DNA from: Apophysomyces variabilis
Lineage: Eukaryota; Mucoromycota; Mucoromycetes; Mucorales; Mucoraceae
Length of the DNA: 64,000 nt
Assembly (NCBI GenBank): GCA_002749535.1
Contig: MZZL01000396.1
Location: 245,114 to 309,113 of the forward strand
Reading direction: 5' to 3'
A program made the position numbers and the translations under genes. This document shows positions 21,458 through 31,242 of the stretch, in pieces. Below the pieces are notes generated by a model that did not search any database, was not told where the DNA came from, and was given only the letters and a program-made list of their open reading frames with translations. Within the stretch, counting starts at the first letter, position 1; each line of letters begins with the position of its first letter.

Positions 21458-23203
21458 CTATTGTTTAAGTTTCTGTTCCCGCATAAATATCCATTCCAAT
21501 TCTACCACATCGCGCCATTGAACGCTATTCTTCCCAAATGAACATTCTATGTTCTCCTTGGCTAACGCAATCCACCGACGAACACCTCTCTCATAGACCT
21601 TTTCCAATTGCACACCAGAAATATCCGCTTGCACAAAGTAATTCCATCCCGCTTTGGCTAACAAAAGGGTATGTTGACCAAGCATAGGGTGATACGGCGG
21701 GTAGACAAGACAGTATTGCGTCAGGATATACATGCCAAGCTTGGTCGCATTTAACCATCGATTGGCAGCAATTTCATCGTAGAATAAACGAGTTGATGCC
21801 GACAAAGTAGTAAGCCGGCTGGCCACCAAGCTGTTGTTGCTCTTTGGCAGCATAGCTCGTATAAAAGAAACCCCCTCAGCAATGATATCAGCATAGTTTT
21901 CTGGTACGGGAGGTCGTGCAGAGAGTGGTAACGGATCGTCAAAATGAGGAAACTGAGGTGGTATACGTCCTGGGGAAGGAGCAGGCGATGAATGGACTAA
22001 TTCATGATTGCTGACAGACCATAAATAAGGCGTGAAACGCTGCAGTAAACCATGTGTGTAAGTAGATAAATTCAGCGGGGCCTTGGGAACATTATTGTGT
22101 TTACGGTCGTACTGACGACTCAAGGCGAGCAGATCCCAAGCCTCGATCTCCTTTAAGAGGGTGGCACTGATGCCTTCATTTGGATGGAGCAAGTTTTCGG
22201 CCCGATCCCAGTCGGATTCTTCCTCTCCCAATAAGGCATCGATCCCCCCAAAGACAGGATTCTCATCACTACATCGCTCACAACGGCATTGGAAGAAGTA
22301 CTTGTCACGAAGGAATTGTTGCCGATACGTGCGCGAATGGACTGTGTCCACATAGGCGATCGTGACCTCTTCTCCTGGCTCAATGTTTTCGATGGCCTTG
22401 AGGATCAGAAGCGCGCCGTCAAACATGATAATGGCGTTAGGGCGACAGGAATGGTTGAAAAGAGAAGCAATTGGGTAGGTGCCTTCGCCGATGGCGAATA
22501 ATTGGTCGTCATGGATAGCAAAGTTATTACATCGGAAGCGACACAACATCTGGATCAATTCTTTCTGTTGCAATCCTGTGTCGACGATATAAGGTTTGTC
22601 CATGGCACGATCGGCAATACTTCTGTATTTCTGTAAGAGGGCTTTCGAGTGATCGCCATAGTGATCCATCAGACTGAAAAAGGCTTCCATGGTCACTTCC
22701 ACCGTTTCCTCCGCTCCTTCGTTCTCTTGTGCTTCTGCTGGACGAATGGATGGATCAGGTTGCATCGACTTTCGCTTGTTATACCGCGACACATTCAGTG
22801 CAACACGCTCTAGCATTTCCTGATCTGATTCCGTTTCTTCATCCTCCCCTTCTTCTCCTTCGCCCCGATGGGAACGCGGTTTGCAAACAAATTGATGATA
22901 GCTCAGCCAAGCGTTTTTAAAGCAAGCCATATCACAAAAGTAGGCTGATTTGCACCGCGAACATCGCTGCAATGTGGATACTTCAAGTTGTGTCTGTCGT
23001 GGCCTTCGAAAACAGTAATTGCAATAGTCGCTTTGGCTCGATTGAAGAGGAACAGTGCCTAGAGGCTGTGATGTCGTCAGTATGGAGCCTCGTTTATGCT
23101 CTTCCAAAGCGATAACAGTCCGTCCTTTTGTAGCATCCTGACAAGGTTCAAGCAATAGGTGGCACTTTTTAAGATAGTCGTGAAGAGCTGATTTACTGTC
23201 CAT
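21458..23203 (-). CDS. SET and MYND domain protein (SMYD family, putative lysine methyltransferase)
   Basis: Likely protein-lysine methyltransferase using S-adenosylmethionine. Single exon, 581 residues from the ATG at 23203 (MDSKSALHDYLKKC). The frame stays open to 23344, but that upstream 47 codons looks non-coding. The SET domain is split by a MYND zinc finger, as in the SMYD family: YCNYCFRRP, then LQRCSRCKSAYFCDMAC and HQFVC. The SET core has GEGTYPIASLFNHSCRPNA (NHSC binds the cofactor) and the later GEEVTIAYVD. Post-SET cysteines follow in FQCRCERCSDE. The C-terminal half is helical, like the TPR-like region of the family. Substrate, histone or other, cannot be read from sequence. Confidence 0.93.
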   Translation of the reverse strand: MDSKSALHDYLKKCHLLLEPCQDATKGRTVIALEEHKRGSILTTSQPLGTVPLQSSQSDYCNYCFRRPRQTQLEVSTLQRCSRCKSAYFCDMACFKNAWLSYHQFVCKPRSHRGEGEEGEDEETESDQEMLERVALNVSRYNKRKSMQPDPSIRPAEAQENEGAEETVEVTMEAFFSLMDHYGDHSKALLQKYRSIADRAMDKPYIVDTGLQQKELIQMLCRFRCNNFAIHDDQLFAIGEGTYPIASLFNHSCRPNAIIMFDGALLILKAIENIEPGEEVTIAYVDTVHSRTYRQQFLRDKYFFQCRCERCSDENPVFGGIDALLGEEESDWDRAENLLHPNEGISATLLKEIEAWDLLALSRQYDRKHNNVPKAPLNLSTYTHGLLQRFTPYLWSVSNHELVHSSPAPSPGRIPPQFPHFDDPLPLSARPPVPENYADIIAEGVSFIRAMLPKSNNSLVASRLTTLSASTRLFYDEIAANRWLNATKLGMYILTQYCLVYPPYHPMLGQHTLLLAKAGWNYFVQADISGVQLEKVYERGVRRWIALAKENIECSFGKNSVQWRDVVELEWIFMREQKLKQ

Positions 23204-24183
23204 GACAGAAGATTTGCTTTGGCTGTTCGCGAACGCTCTAAAACCGTAAACGTTGCTAGTCTGGGGGGAGAGTTCCAACCAATGGCCTTGAGTGTTGCGG
23301 AGTTTGACTGTACGGAAAGACGCAAACTCAAAAGGCAAAAACAAGGCACTTTCAAAAATATAATGTTTCCTATCTTAACCTGGTATAATCAATGAGGCGA
23401 CGTTGGATGAGGTGCTATTAGGCGTTATAACCTTTCCATTGAGTATTAGTAAGGTTTAAAGACAAACTAAAAGCGATCTTGTCATCACAAGCAGGATACT
23501 ACTTAGCAAGTATTACTTGAGAGACATCTATCCCATAAGAGCCAAAGTGCCTGATCCACTTGCTTATCTTATTGGATAGATGTCATATCAAATAGGATTG
23601 ACTTGAAATAGTTTCTTGAATACCTCCCATTCGTCTCCAAAGAAATCATAACTCGTCTCATTTTGATCTCAGATTATCGAACCGAGATTATATAATATGG
23701 TCTTGTTTCGATGCTAAGATGTCATATTCAAGACAAATCATTTCTTAAATGATAGGAATAAAAGAAGAAGTCGTATTAGGTAACAAAGGTCACGAAAGAG
23801 AGGATGGACTTTGCTGCATGTTCCAGTGCGTTACGGTGAAATAGAGCACACCAACGATTCGCTCGTCATACCGTGTTAGTTTGGAACGCTAGACGTTTTG
23901 GCAGGGTAACTGCTTTGTATGGTGGTAGCGATGCTTCCATGTTACCAGTAAAACCAACTCTTTTTCTCTGTACCTTTCTATTTTCGTTAGTAAGTTTGAT
24001 ATTAAGAAAGAGATATGCTATGCATTGGAAATGGAACGATTCCGTCGTCTGACAGTCCAAGGGGAGGATGTGGATGGGACGTGTATAGTATTTAGGCTGC
24101 ACATCCAAAAATAGGCGAGTTGTCAAAAAGCAAAATGAATGGTTATTTGCACTCCTTTTCTTCTTCTTTACCTGCGAAAAAAA
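23204..24183. other. Divergent intergenic region
   Basis: Holds the promoters of the minus-strand SET/MYND gene and the plus-strand type I membrane protein. A minus-strand frame at 23866-24126 has no support. Nothing else seen. Confidence 0.45.
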
Positions 24184-25969
24184 ATGCGGCTATGTAGGCT
24201 GTTGATCGGACTGCTGAGCGTCAATCTCGTTATGGCAGCAATGGAGAAGCGACAAGGTAAATGAACAAATCTCTTTTAGCATGAATGGCTTCAACTCCCA
24301 TTACATTGAAAGAAGAAAGCTCGATCGTACGCGATGAAAGGACAACCAAAGCCCTTCTGTCTTCGTTTGCCATTTTTGTCTTCTTTTCTAGTATGATACA
24401 GGGTCAATGCTAACATTTTCTTTTTCGTCTAGCTGTCGCTTCGACGGCCTGTGCGGAACGAGATAACACATGGGCGATCTGCTCCCCGACGTCTACGGAT
24501 GTTTGGTACAGCGGCACCTATCATGAATTTACATGGAAATACAAGTAAAGTTTTTTTTAATGATCTGTGTTCTATGATCTCTATGTAGTTATTGATATGG
24601 ACTATTTAGTAACGCAGTGTTTAATTCCTTTGTAAACAAAAGAAAAATTTTCCTTTGATCCTCTTGTCTGACCGACTGAACTAGAACTATAGAAAATGTT
24701 GACCCTCTACCTGCTTTATCTTGAAGATGGTCAATACAAACCGGTGAAAGTTTGGAACAACCTAACCCGAACGGAAGGGGTACTTGTGGAAGAGGTCGAC
24801 GAGAGTTGGTTTCCGTCCCCATTACCGGAGAATCAAACGAACCGGTCATGGACAGCCTATGCGTACATGCTTGGATCTGGAGTAGACCTACAAGCCGAGT
24901 TAGCAAAGATACCTACGAAGGAGACATTCTATCCAGCACCCACTAATTTTACCTTGATACGTAAGTTACCCTAAGATATCCTTTTCTTCTTCTCCTTCCC
25001 CCCCCCTCTGCCTCCCCCTCATTTTTCGTTCAGTGTTAAGGGGAGCAAGCAAGTAGTCATAAGGGTGCAAAACGAGGGGAGGGGGCAACGGCGGGAATCG
25101 AGTTGTAGGGGGAAAGAACACAAAGGGGGCCTGTATGTAGAGATAGGAAGAAACTGAAATTACTTGTTTGATATTGCATAGAAAATGTAACCAGCAGTAC
25201 TGCTACCACTACTGCTACTAATACAACAACAGAGACCAACCATTCAACGGACGTGACGAATGGAATACCCATACCATGGTGGATGATTTTAGTGATATGC
25301 ATCGCGTGCATTGCAACCCTTGTCATCGTTGTAAGCGCCGCTTGGTTAGTGATAAATAGACGAAGGAGTAAAGAGAAAGAAATCGATAATCGATCAGGTG
25401 GGACCGACGAAAAAGCGGATATTCAGCACGGTTCTTCGGACCACGCCTTTCCCGCGCCTGCGTTTATGAGAAGTTCGTACACCTCCTCTCTCCATTCATC
25501 TTTGCCCAAGTCGGTAGGAAGAATGCAAGGTATAGGAAGTTCCGTGGGAAGTTTCCCAGTGATCCAGTCACCATCCACTTCCAGAAGCCTCCAGGATCTG
25601 GACCCTGATCGATCACTGTTCGCTATTCCAGAAGCACGGACATCGAGTTCTATTTTGAGTTCCACCGATGCATTGATGATAGCAGACACTTTCCGACATT
25701 TGATGAGGAAGCCAGAATGGACAGAACGCTACGATGAAGGCGATGACGATGATGCGAAGGACGATGGGACACAGGCCGCGAAATATAAGCCTAAACAAGA
25801 AGAGTTCTCACATGGCTCGGAAGCTCAGAAACGGAGACAGTTAGGCGCAGCTTTACTGCAAAAGCAATTGGCAGAAGAAGGCACGGACGTTCGCAGCGTT
25901 GAGAAGATTTCCGTGCAGCAAAGACACAGGACAAGCCAGGAGGATTCAGGAGCTCCTTCGGACCATTAG
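24184..25969 (+). CDS. Type I single-pass membrane protein with glycosylated ectodomain
   Basis: Five exons (24184-24256, 24433-24544, 24610-24631, 24693-24960, 25182-25969) give 420 residues. Signal peptide: LLIGLLSVNLVMAAM, then a dibasic EKRQ. The ectodomain holds CAERDNTWAICSPTSTDVWY, GTYHEFTWKYN and LYLLYLEDGQYKPVKVW, with several N-glycosylation sites (NLT, NQT, NRS, NFT), then a Thr/Asn-rich stalk. One transmembrane helix follows (WWMILVICIACIATLVIVV) and then a basic stop (NRRRSKEKE). The cytosolic tail is about 200 residues, Ser-rich and acidic, ending in a Lys/Gln-rich segment. Exon 3 is only 22 bases but is required for frame. No enzyme domain is seen. The layout suits a wall-associated sensor or cargo-type receptor, which is inference. 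Confidence 0.8.
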
Positions 25970-26424
25970 AAATACACATGCAAAGAACTATTGATTATTC
26001 CTATTTTACATCGTAATGTTACATAATATATCAACATAAACTGAAATTTCACGAGACTTTTCATATATACCTCTTTTTCTATAGCAAGGTGTCGCCCGAG
26101 AAGAGGCACATCATCATCTCTGAACAAATCATACTCTGATATACGGAAATGAAATCTACAACTGTTTAGCGATAAGAAAAAAAAAGTGTAAACGTTAAGT
26201 GGAACATATGTATAACGTTTTCTCGTTAAAAGTGACAAGGAAAAAGTTCTTTTATTGTAACAATTACCACGCAGTTGCCCACTCATACAAGACATTTCCT
26301 TACATGCAACATTGTGAATAAAATTAGCAATGACTAGGAAAACCTACTGTGTGTTTGCGGCACTCGATGAGAACTGATGTGCCACTTGGTATTACCCGCC
26401 TAAAACAGGATTAAAAACACAGCA
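25970..26424. other. Intergenic region
   Basis: AT-rich spacer before the F-box gene. No gene, RNA or repeat seen. Confidence 0.5.
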
Positions 26425-28353
26425 ATGAATTCGTTTTGCATACCCCAGCCGAACACGATGGACCTGCTACCTGAAATACTTGATGAGATTGCTTCTTTTT
26501 TGCTCATGCAAGACCTATATACTTGCTCCCATGTCTGCCGACATTGGTACATCCGATTCACCATGGCATTGAAACGCGCCAAGGTCTTGATTAAGACACC
26601 AGGGCAGCTTCAAAAGTTTCTCAGCTGTCAGGGAGGCGGTTTTCCTCCGGGTACACATATTCGAGAACTGCGGGTCCGACTTGAAGTAAAGGTACGCGAG
26701 TGGGACCTCGAACGTATCCAGCGTATGTGTCCCTTGCTTGAAGTGTTTTTGTTTGATCCCGACAGTCTTATATCCTATCGTACGCGAAGCACTTTCTGGT
26801 ACAGCCGCCACCATAGGATAAAGCGCGTAGGTTATTACCAAATATTTACTGGATGGCGTTATCTTCGTCGTATCCCTGTGATTTGGAAATATTCGGATGA
26901 GGCGATGGACTATCTTCGTTCGAACGGACACCAACTCGAGAAGCTTGTCTTCTCGGAGGATACCATGACGGTCATGATAGAAACGATTGGCTATAACAAG
27001 CCATTCAGCTGGTTAACGGGCGTTCGGAAGCTCGTGTTAGACGGATATTTTTACCACTTTCATTTCCACCCAGCTGATATGGATGATCTGCATGCCCATA
27101 TGCCGCAACTCGAAGACCTTGATGTGGGTGGTATTCGAATGACCGAGGAGTATCAAAAGGAATACCAATCGGCATCGCAACCAGCATGGCGTCTACGTCG
27201 TTTTGCAGCGAAATCTATCCCTAGCCATCCGACCTGGTTCGATTATATTGTTCGTAAATTCCCACTTCTCGAATCCTTAGAATTACTTGAGGGCCGTGAT
27301 TCTGACATTTCAAAGACTGATTGCCGACTCTACAAGGACGGTATTCTTGAGATGGCGAGAAAACTTGGAAAGCTTCGACAACTAATAATAGAGAGCTTTT
27401 TCTGGCTCACGCTACCCTTCTTTGAAGTCCTGGAAGGATTCGGAACGCATTTAACAGAATTCGGAACTTCTATCGACTTTACCGATGATCGCACCAAGCG
27501 CACTATCGAAGCATACCTTCCAATGATCCAGTCCTATGTCACGTCGATGGCATTGACATTACCCGCTCAGTTTTCTCAGCTACCTGGATCCTATACCAGG
27601 TTGACGAAGCTTGAAATTTTTTTGTGCTTTACGGAGTGCGACCCTGACGGACTGAAGCTTAATCTTATACTAGATGCTGCCATTACTCTGCAAGAGCTTC
27701 AAATTCATGGAGGCAGCGTATACATTGAAAGCAGTCAAGATGATGGCAAGATACATCCCCTTCGAAAGATTAGTTTATCAAGTGTAGTATTTAACGATAC
27801 CTTCTTCAGCCGTTTATCAAATATCTGTGCTGAACTGAAGATCGTAGTATTGACATCGTTTCTCTTTGAAACACCTTATTTTACGAGGTATCCCAAATTC
27901 GTAGTAGATACTCCCCATCATACGTTTGATCTGGTTGAAGTGAAAGGTACAAATCATACATCATTCCTCAAGTGGATCTAACAAACAAGCGAACTTGTTT
28001 GCTTTTCAGATCCATCCATGGCCATTTTTTGCGTGGATATTGCTAACTGCACGATACGCGAGTCGTGGTACCATGTCTATGTTGAGGATGTGGAAGATGA
28101 AAATGACAAATGGGAAAACGAGACCGCCTTCAATAGAATGATCCAACGGCTAAACGACAATGACGTTGCATACATCAAAAAAGTGGAAGCGTCCTGTACA
28201 AGCTGGACTCGTCCACAGCGTACCCGGATCCATCGACTTCCTACCAAGCATTGGGACAAAAACGTTGATCTTGGCTATTTCAGTCTTCGCTGCGCCAGTA
28301 TCAAGTCATTTGCTTTTGACGGTGTGGATTATTTTCAGGCTATCAATGACTGA
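26425..28353 (+). CDS. F-box protein with LRR-like repeats
   Basis: Substrate adaptor for an SCF (Skp1-Cullin-F-box) ubiquitin ligase. Two exons (26425-27946 and 28010-28353) give 621 residues. A stop at about 27979 falls inside the intron, and the spliced junction reads VEVKDPSMAIFCVD. The F-box lies at about residues 12-42 (MDLLPEILDEIASFLLMQ, then LYTCSHVCRHWY). The rest is made of degenerate leucine-rich units (for example FPLLESLELLEG, LTKLEIFLCFTE, LRKISLSSVVF), as in the large F-box/LRR-like families of Mucoromycota. A second in-frame ATG lies at residue 12, directly before the F-box, and could be the true start. Target unknown. Confidence 0.88.
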
Positions 28354-29861
28354 TCATCGCGTCTTCATTAGTTCCCTTATGTATGTATCAATATAAATGC
28401 TTGCTTAGACTATAACCTCTGTTTATACCCATTTTAAAAGTTACCGACGGATTGTTTCGAAAAAGAACAATGAGGATACCCTGACATACTGCATCTTATT
28501 GGAGAAGTGATCTCGGCAGCAAAGTCGGCAAATGGTTTGCTCCATTGAAGCAAACATGGCTGCATAAAAACCATAAGTTTGATGCTAACGTACTGTGGGA
28601 AATTCTTTCGTTGGATACGACGGCATGAAGAACAGTTACCATTCATTAACGTGACGTCTTCCAACAGGATACACAAACCGCTGAGCAAGAGATACGCAGA
28701 AAGCATCTTCCAAGGGAAGCACTGGGCGAAACAAGGTACGACAACGCTGAATATTGCTACTATTATCCAACCGCTTAACCTTAAGAAACAATAGATTGAT
28801 AACATATTTCAGACGACTTCCGTTATCCAGTCTGTTCCGGTCAATTGACACAAGTACTATATCTAAAAGCAAGGAAAACATACGAACCATGGTAATCTTG
28901 TGTGCTTTCTTATTTGCATACATTGGATGTGCGAGATTTAGTTATACAAAATGTGGGATTTGCTGTCCTATTTTACCTGACAAAACTCGATCACGGCAGA
29001 TTTTACGCCATGTTCGAAGTTCGGTACCTTAGACTTATCTATAGTAGCATTATCCATAGCTAGCTAATGATCTCTTATTTGTGGATACTTAACCATTCGT
29101 ATAAAAGTCTCCAATACTGGGAAATTGTAAAATAGTGGAAATTAGTAAAAGAATGATAGCATTATGCCAGTATATATGCACTCAGATGTGGCAGAAATTT
29201 TCTACGACAAATATTTTTGGTCAATTAGCGATTCTGATTCCCAAGCAGAGCAACATCTTAGATGTGTGACATTGATTTTCAGACTTTACTTTTTCAGAAC
29301 ATTGTAAAGAGTGCTCAGCAAAATAACAAGTTCGTTGCATGTGGCTGAGGATCCCATGATGATGATAGGTGTGGCGTCGTGTAACGTAACCCGAAGTTGG
29401 GATACGCTAACCAGATTTAGCGACAACGGCCCGAGATGTGACCGAATTCGCTTGCTGAGCTTGCAGAGTCGAGAATCACAGAAACTTTCAACAACTTTTA
29501 CTAACGGGCCATAACAGTATGTATTGACCCATTTTCATAAACATTTGAGTCTTGATCATGTGATTGGGTTTAGATAGCAATTTTCCACTGTTGATATTAG
29601 GTCATGGACAAGGAAAAGGTCTGGAGTTAGAAAAACGTGGTTGTTTCTTTTTGCCAAGACATCTGCGCTCTTCATTTAGTATGACGAGCGAGCGGAAAAA
29701 AAGTCCTTTTTTGGTAGTATTTACTTAACCCGCAGTTCATGAATTGCCATAAGCGGATCGGGAAAGCTCACGTATATAAAACTACCTTAAATTCTATGGC
29801 AAGACAAATCAACAGCATCAAAAAAATATTTTGTTCTTTACATTTTCACGCATCATCAATA
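28354..29861. other. Intergenic region containing a coding relic
   Basis: Apart from the relic described at 28500-28778, I see no supported gene. The right part is AT-rich and includes the upstream region of the multi-span membrane protein. Confidence 0.45.
28500..28778 (+). pseudogene. Frameshifted coding relic
   Basis: Two adjoining plus-strand frames read like protein but need a frame change between them. The first (28500-28628) includes KVGKWFAPLKQTW and FDANVLWEILSLDTTA. The second (about 28668-28778) includes AEQEIRRKHLPREALGE and ends YYYPTA. No start, splice sites or recognised domain. It could be a decayed transposase or a fragment of a host gene. Confidence 0.3.
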
Positions 29862-30764
29862 ATGGATACATTGTCACCAGAGGCGCAAGAGACCTATGCC
29901 CGATTTTTCACACCTCTTGGACCTTCTGCAGCAGCGGGCGTAGTGGGTGCAATCTTCTTCATCCTCTTCCTTGTTTGGATCTATATTGCCATCCGTTCCC
30001 GTGGTTTCCTCAAGATGGCCGTACTGCGTCTCTTCATCTTCTGTTTGGCAGGGGGCGTTGGCTACTCCCTACGCATTGCGTGCAACAACAACATGCCCAA
30101 CGCAACCACTTCAAGCAGCGACTTCACCAAATTCATTAACCTCTACATTGCCTCCTCCGTTTTGACCGCCCTTGGCAACTTCTTCCTTTTCAATGCCCTT
30201 TCCGCCGTGACCATCGCATGGGTTGAGCAATGCAGAGATCCTAGCCAGAAAGATTTGATCGCACGCGACCAGCGCTATCTCCGCCTGTTCACTTTAGCCA
30301 CCCTTGTCGCCTTAATATTGACCATCGTGAGCTCTTCCAAGAATGACTATACGCTACGAACCGCAAGTAATGCTATCTTTACCGGATTGTTGGTCATCCT
30401 TCTCCTCGCTCTGTGTTTCTTCCGTGTCGAATTTGCCTCGCGTATCACTACCTCCCGTCATGCGGCGATTCCCATTGTGCTTTTTGTCTGTACTTTCATC
30501 CTTCTGATTGCAGAGGCATTTAAATTATACCAATGCGTCGCTCCTATTGGATCACCAGCCCTTACAAGTGTCACTTTAACCTACGTGTTCGCTGCTATGT
30601 TACAGTTGATTATCTTGATTATCTTGACGATCTCCTGGATCCCTATCTTCTACACGCTATTGTCGAAAAATTCACAAGCAAAGCAGGAGTCGCAAGAACA
30701 GGGCACCGATGCATATCCTATGGCTAACCCACAGTACAAGTACAACGATGCACGACTAGTTTAG
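29862..30764 (+). CDS. Seven-span membrane protein (RTA1-like topology)
   Basis: Single exon, 300 residues from the ATG at 29862 (MDTLSPEAQETYARFF). The frame is open upstream to 29739, but that part is not protein-like. About seven hydrophobic segments can be seen, for example AAAGVVGAIFFILFLVWIYI, FTLATLVALILTIV, AIFTGLLVILLLALCFF and LQLIILIILTISWIPIFY. The extracellular N-terminus is short and the cytosolic tail is polar (AKQESQEQGTD...YKYNDARLV). Length and topology match RTA1-like and related fungal seven-helix families, but no diagnostic motif settles it. Codons are C-rich at third positions compared with neighbouring genes, suggesting good expression. Confidence 0.75.
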   Translation: MDTLSPEAQETYARFFTPLGPSAAAGVVGAIFFILFLVWIYIAIRSRGFLKMAVLRLFIFCLAGGVGYSLRIACNNNMPNATTSSSDFTKFINLYIASSVLTALGNFFLFNALSAVTIAWVEQCRDPSQKDLIARDQRYLRLFTLATLVALILTIVSSSKNDYTLRTASNAIFTGLLVILLLALCFFRVEFASRITTSRHAAIPIVLFVCTFILLIAEAFKLYQCVAPIGSPALTSVTLTYVFAAMLQLIILIILTISWIPIFYTLLSKNSQAKQESQEQGTDAYPMANPQYKYNDARLV

Positions 30765-31242
30765 AGTGAAAGACGAAAAAGAAACGGAGTACACCTGTAG
30801 TTATAACGCATGAATTCATTAGAATGTTCAAACATGACTGTAAATGTTTTTACTGTATCATATTCTCCCATCCATCCCATTGGCGCCTTTTAATAATAAA
30901 TAAATTTGGCTTTTGATCTTACATGCACTTTATGTCTAGTCTAGAAAGATGTGAACTTATGCAGGGAAAGCTTTGCCATGTTATGTGTTTTTAATGAGAC
31001 TACGACGTAAAAGGGTCGTAGTCAAGCAACTTGACATAAGATTGCCGTGAACAATCCATGGGCGGATACGGTGAGAGTAATATATTGTGAAAGGAAAACA
31101 GGGATGCCCAGTGCTGTAAGATCGAGGTTCATATACATATTGGAAGAGTTTCCACGACAAAATCAAACGCGGAGTTTTCCCAGGATGGCTAGACATGGTA
31201 CAAAGGGGAGGTAATGATCCTATTTCAACAAGGAGAAAACGT
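30765..31242. other. Convergent 3' spacer
   Basis: Lies between the stops of the multi-span membrane protein (plus) and the transcription factor (minus). An AATAAATAAAT run near 30893 could serve the plus-strand transcript as a poly(A) signal. No gene seen. Confidence 0.45.

Noticed and set aside
21458..23344. Longer SET/MYND protein starting at 23344
   Set aside because: The extra 47 codons are not protein-like; the ATG at 23203 directly precedes the conserved part.
27979..28017. Two separate genes for the F-box protein (stop, then a new ATG at 28018 in the same frame)
   Set aside because: An intron 27947-28009 removes the stop and joins both halves into one 621-residue protein.
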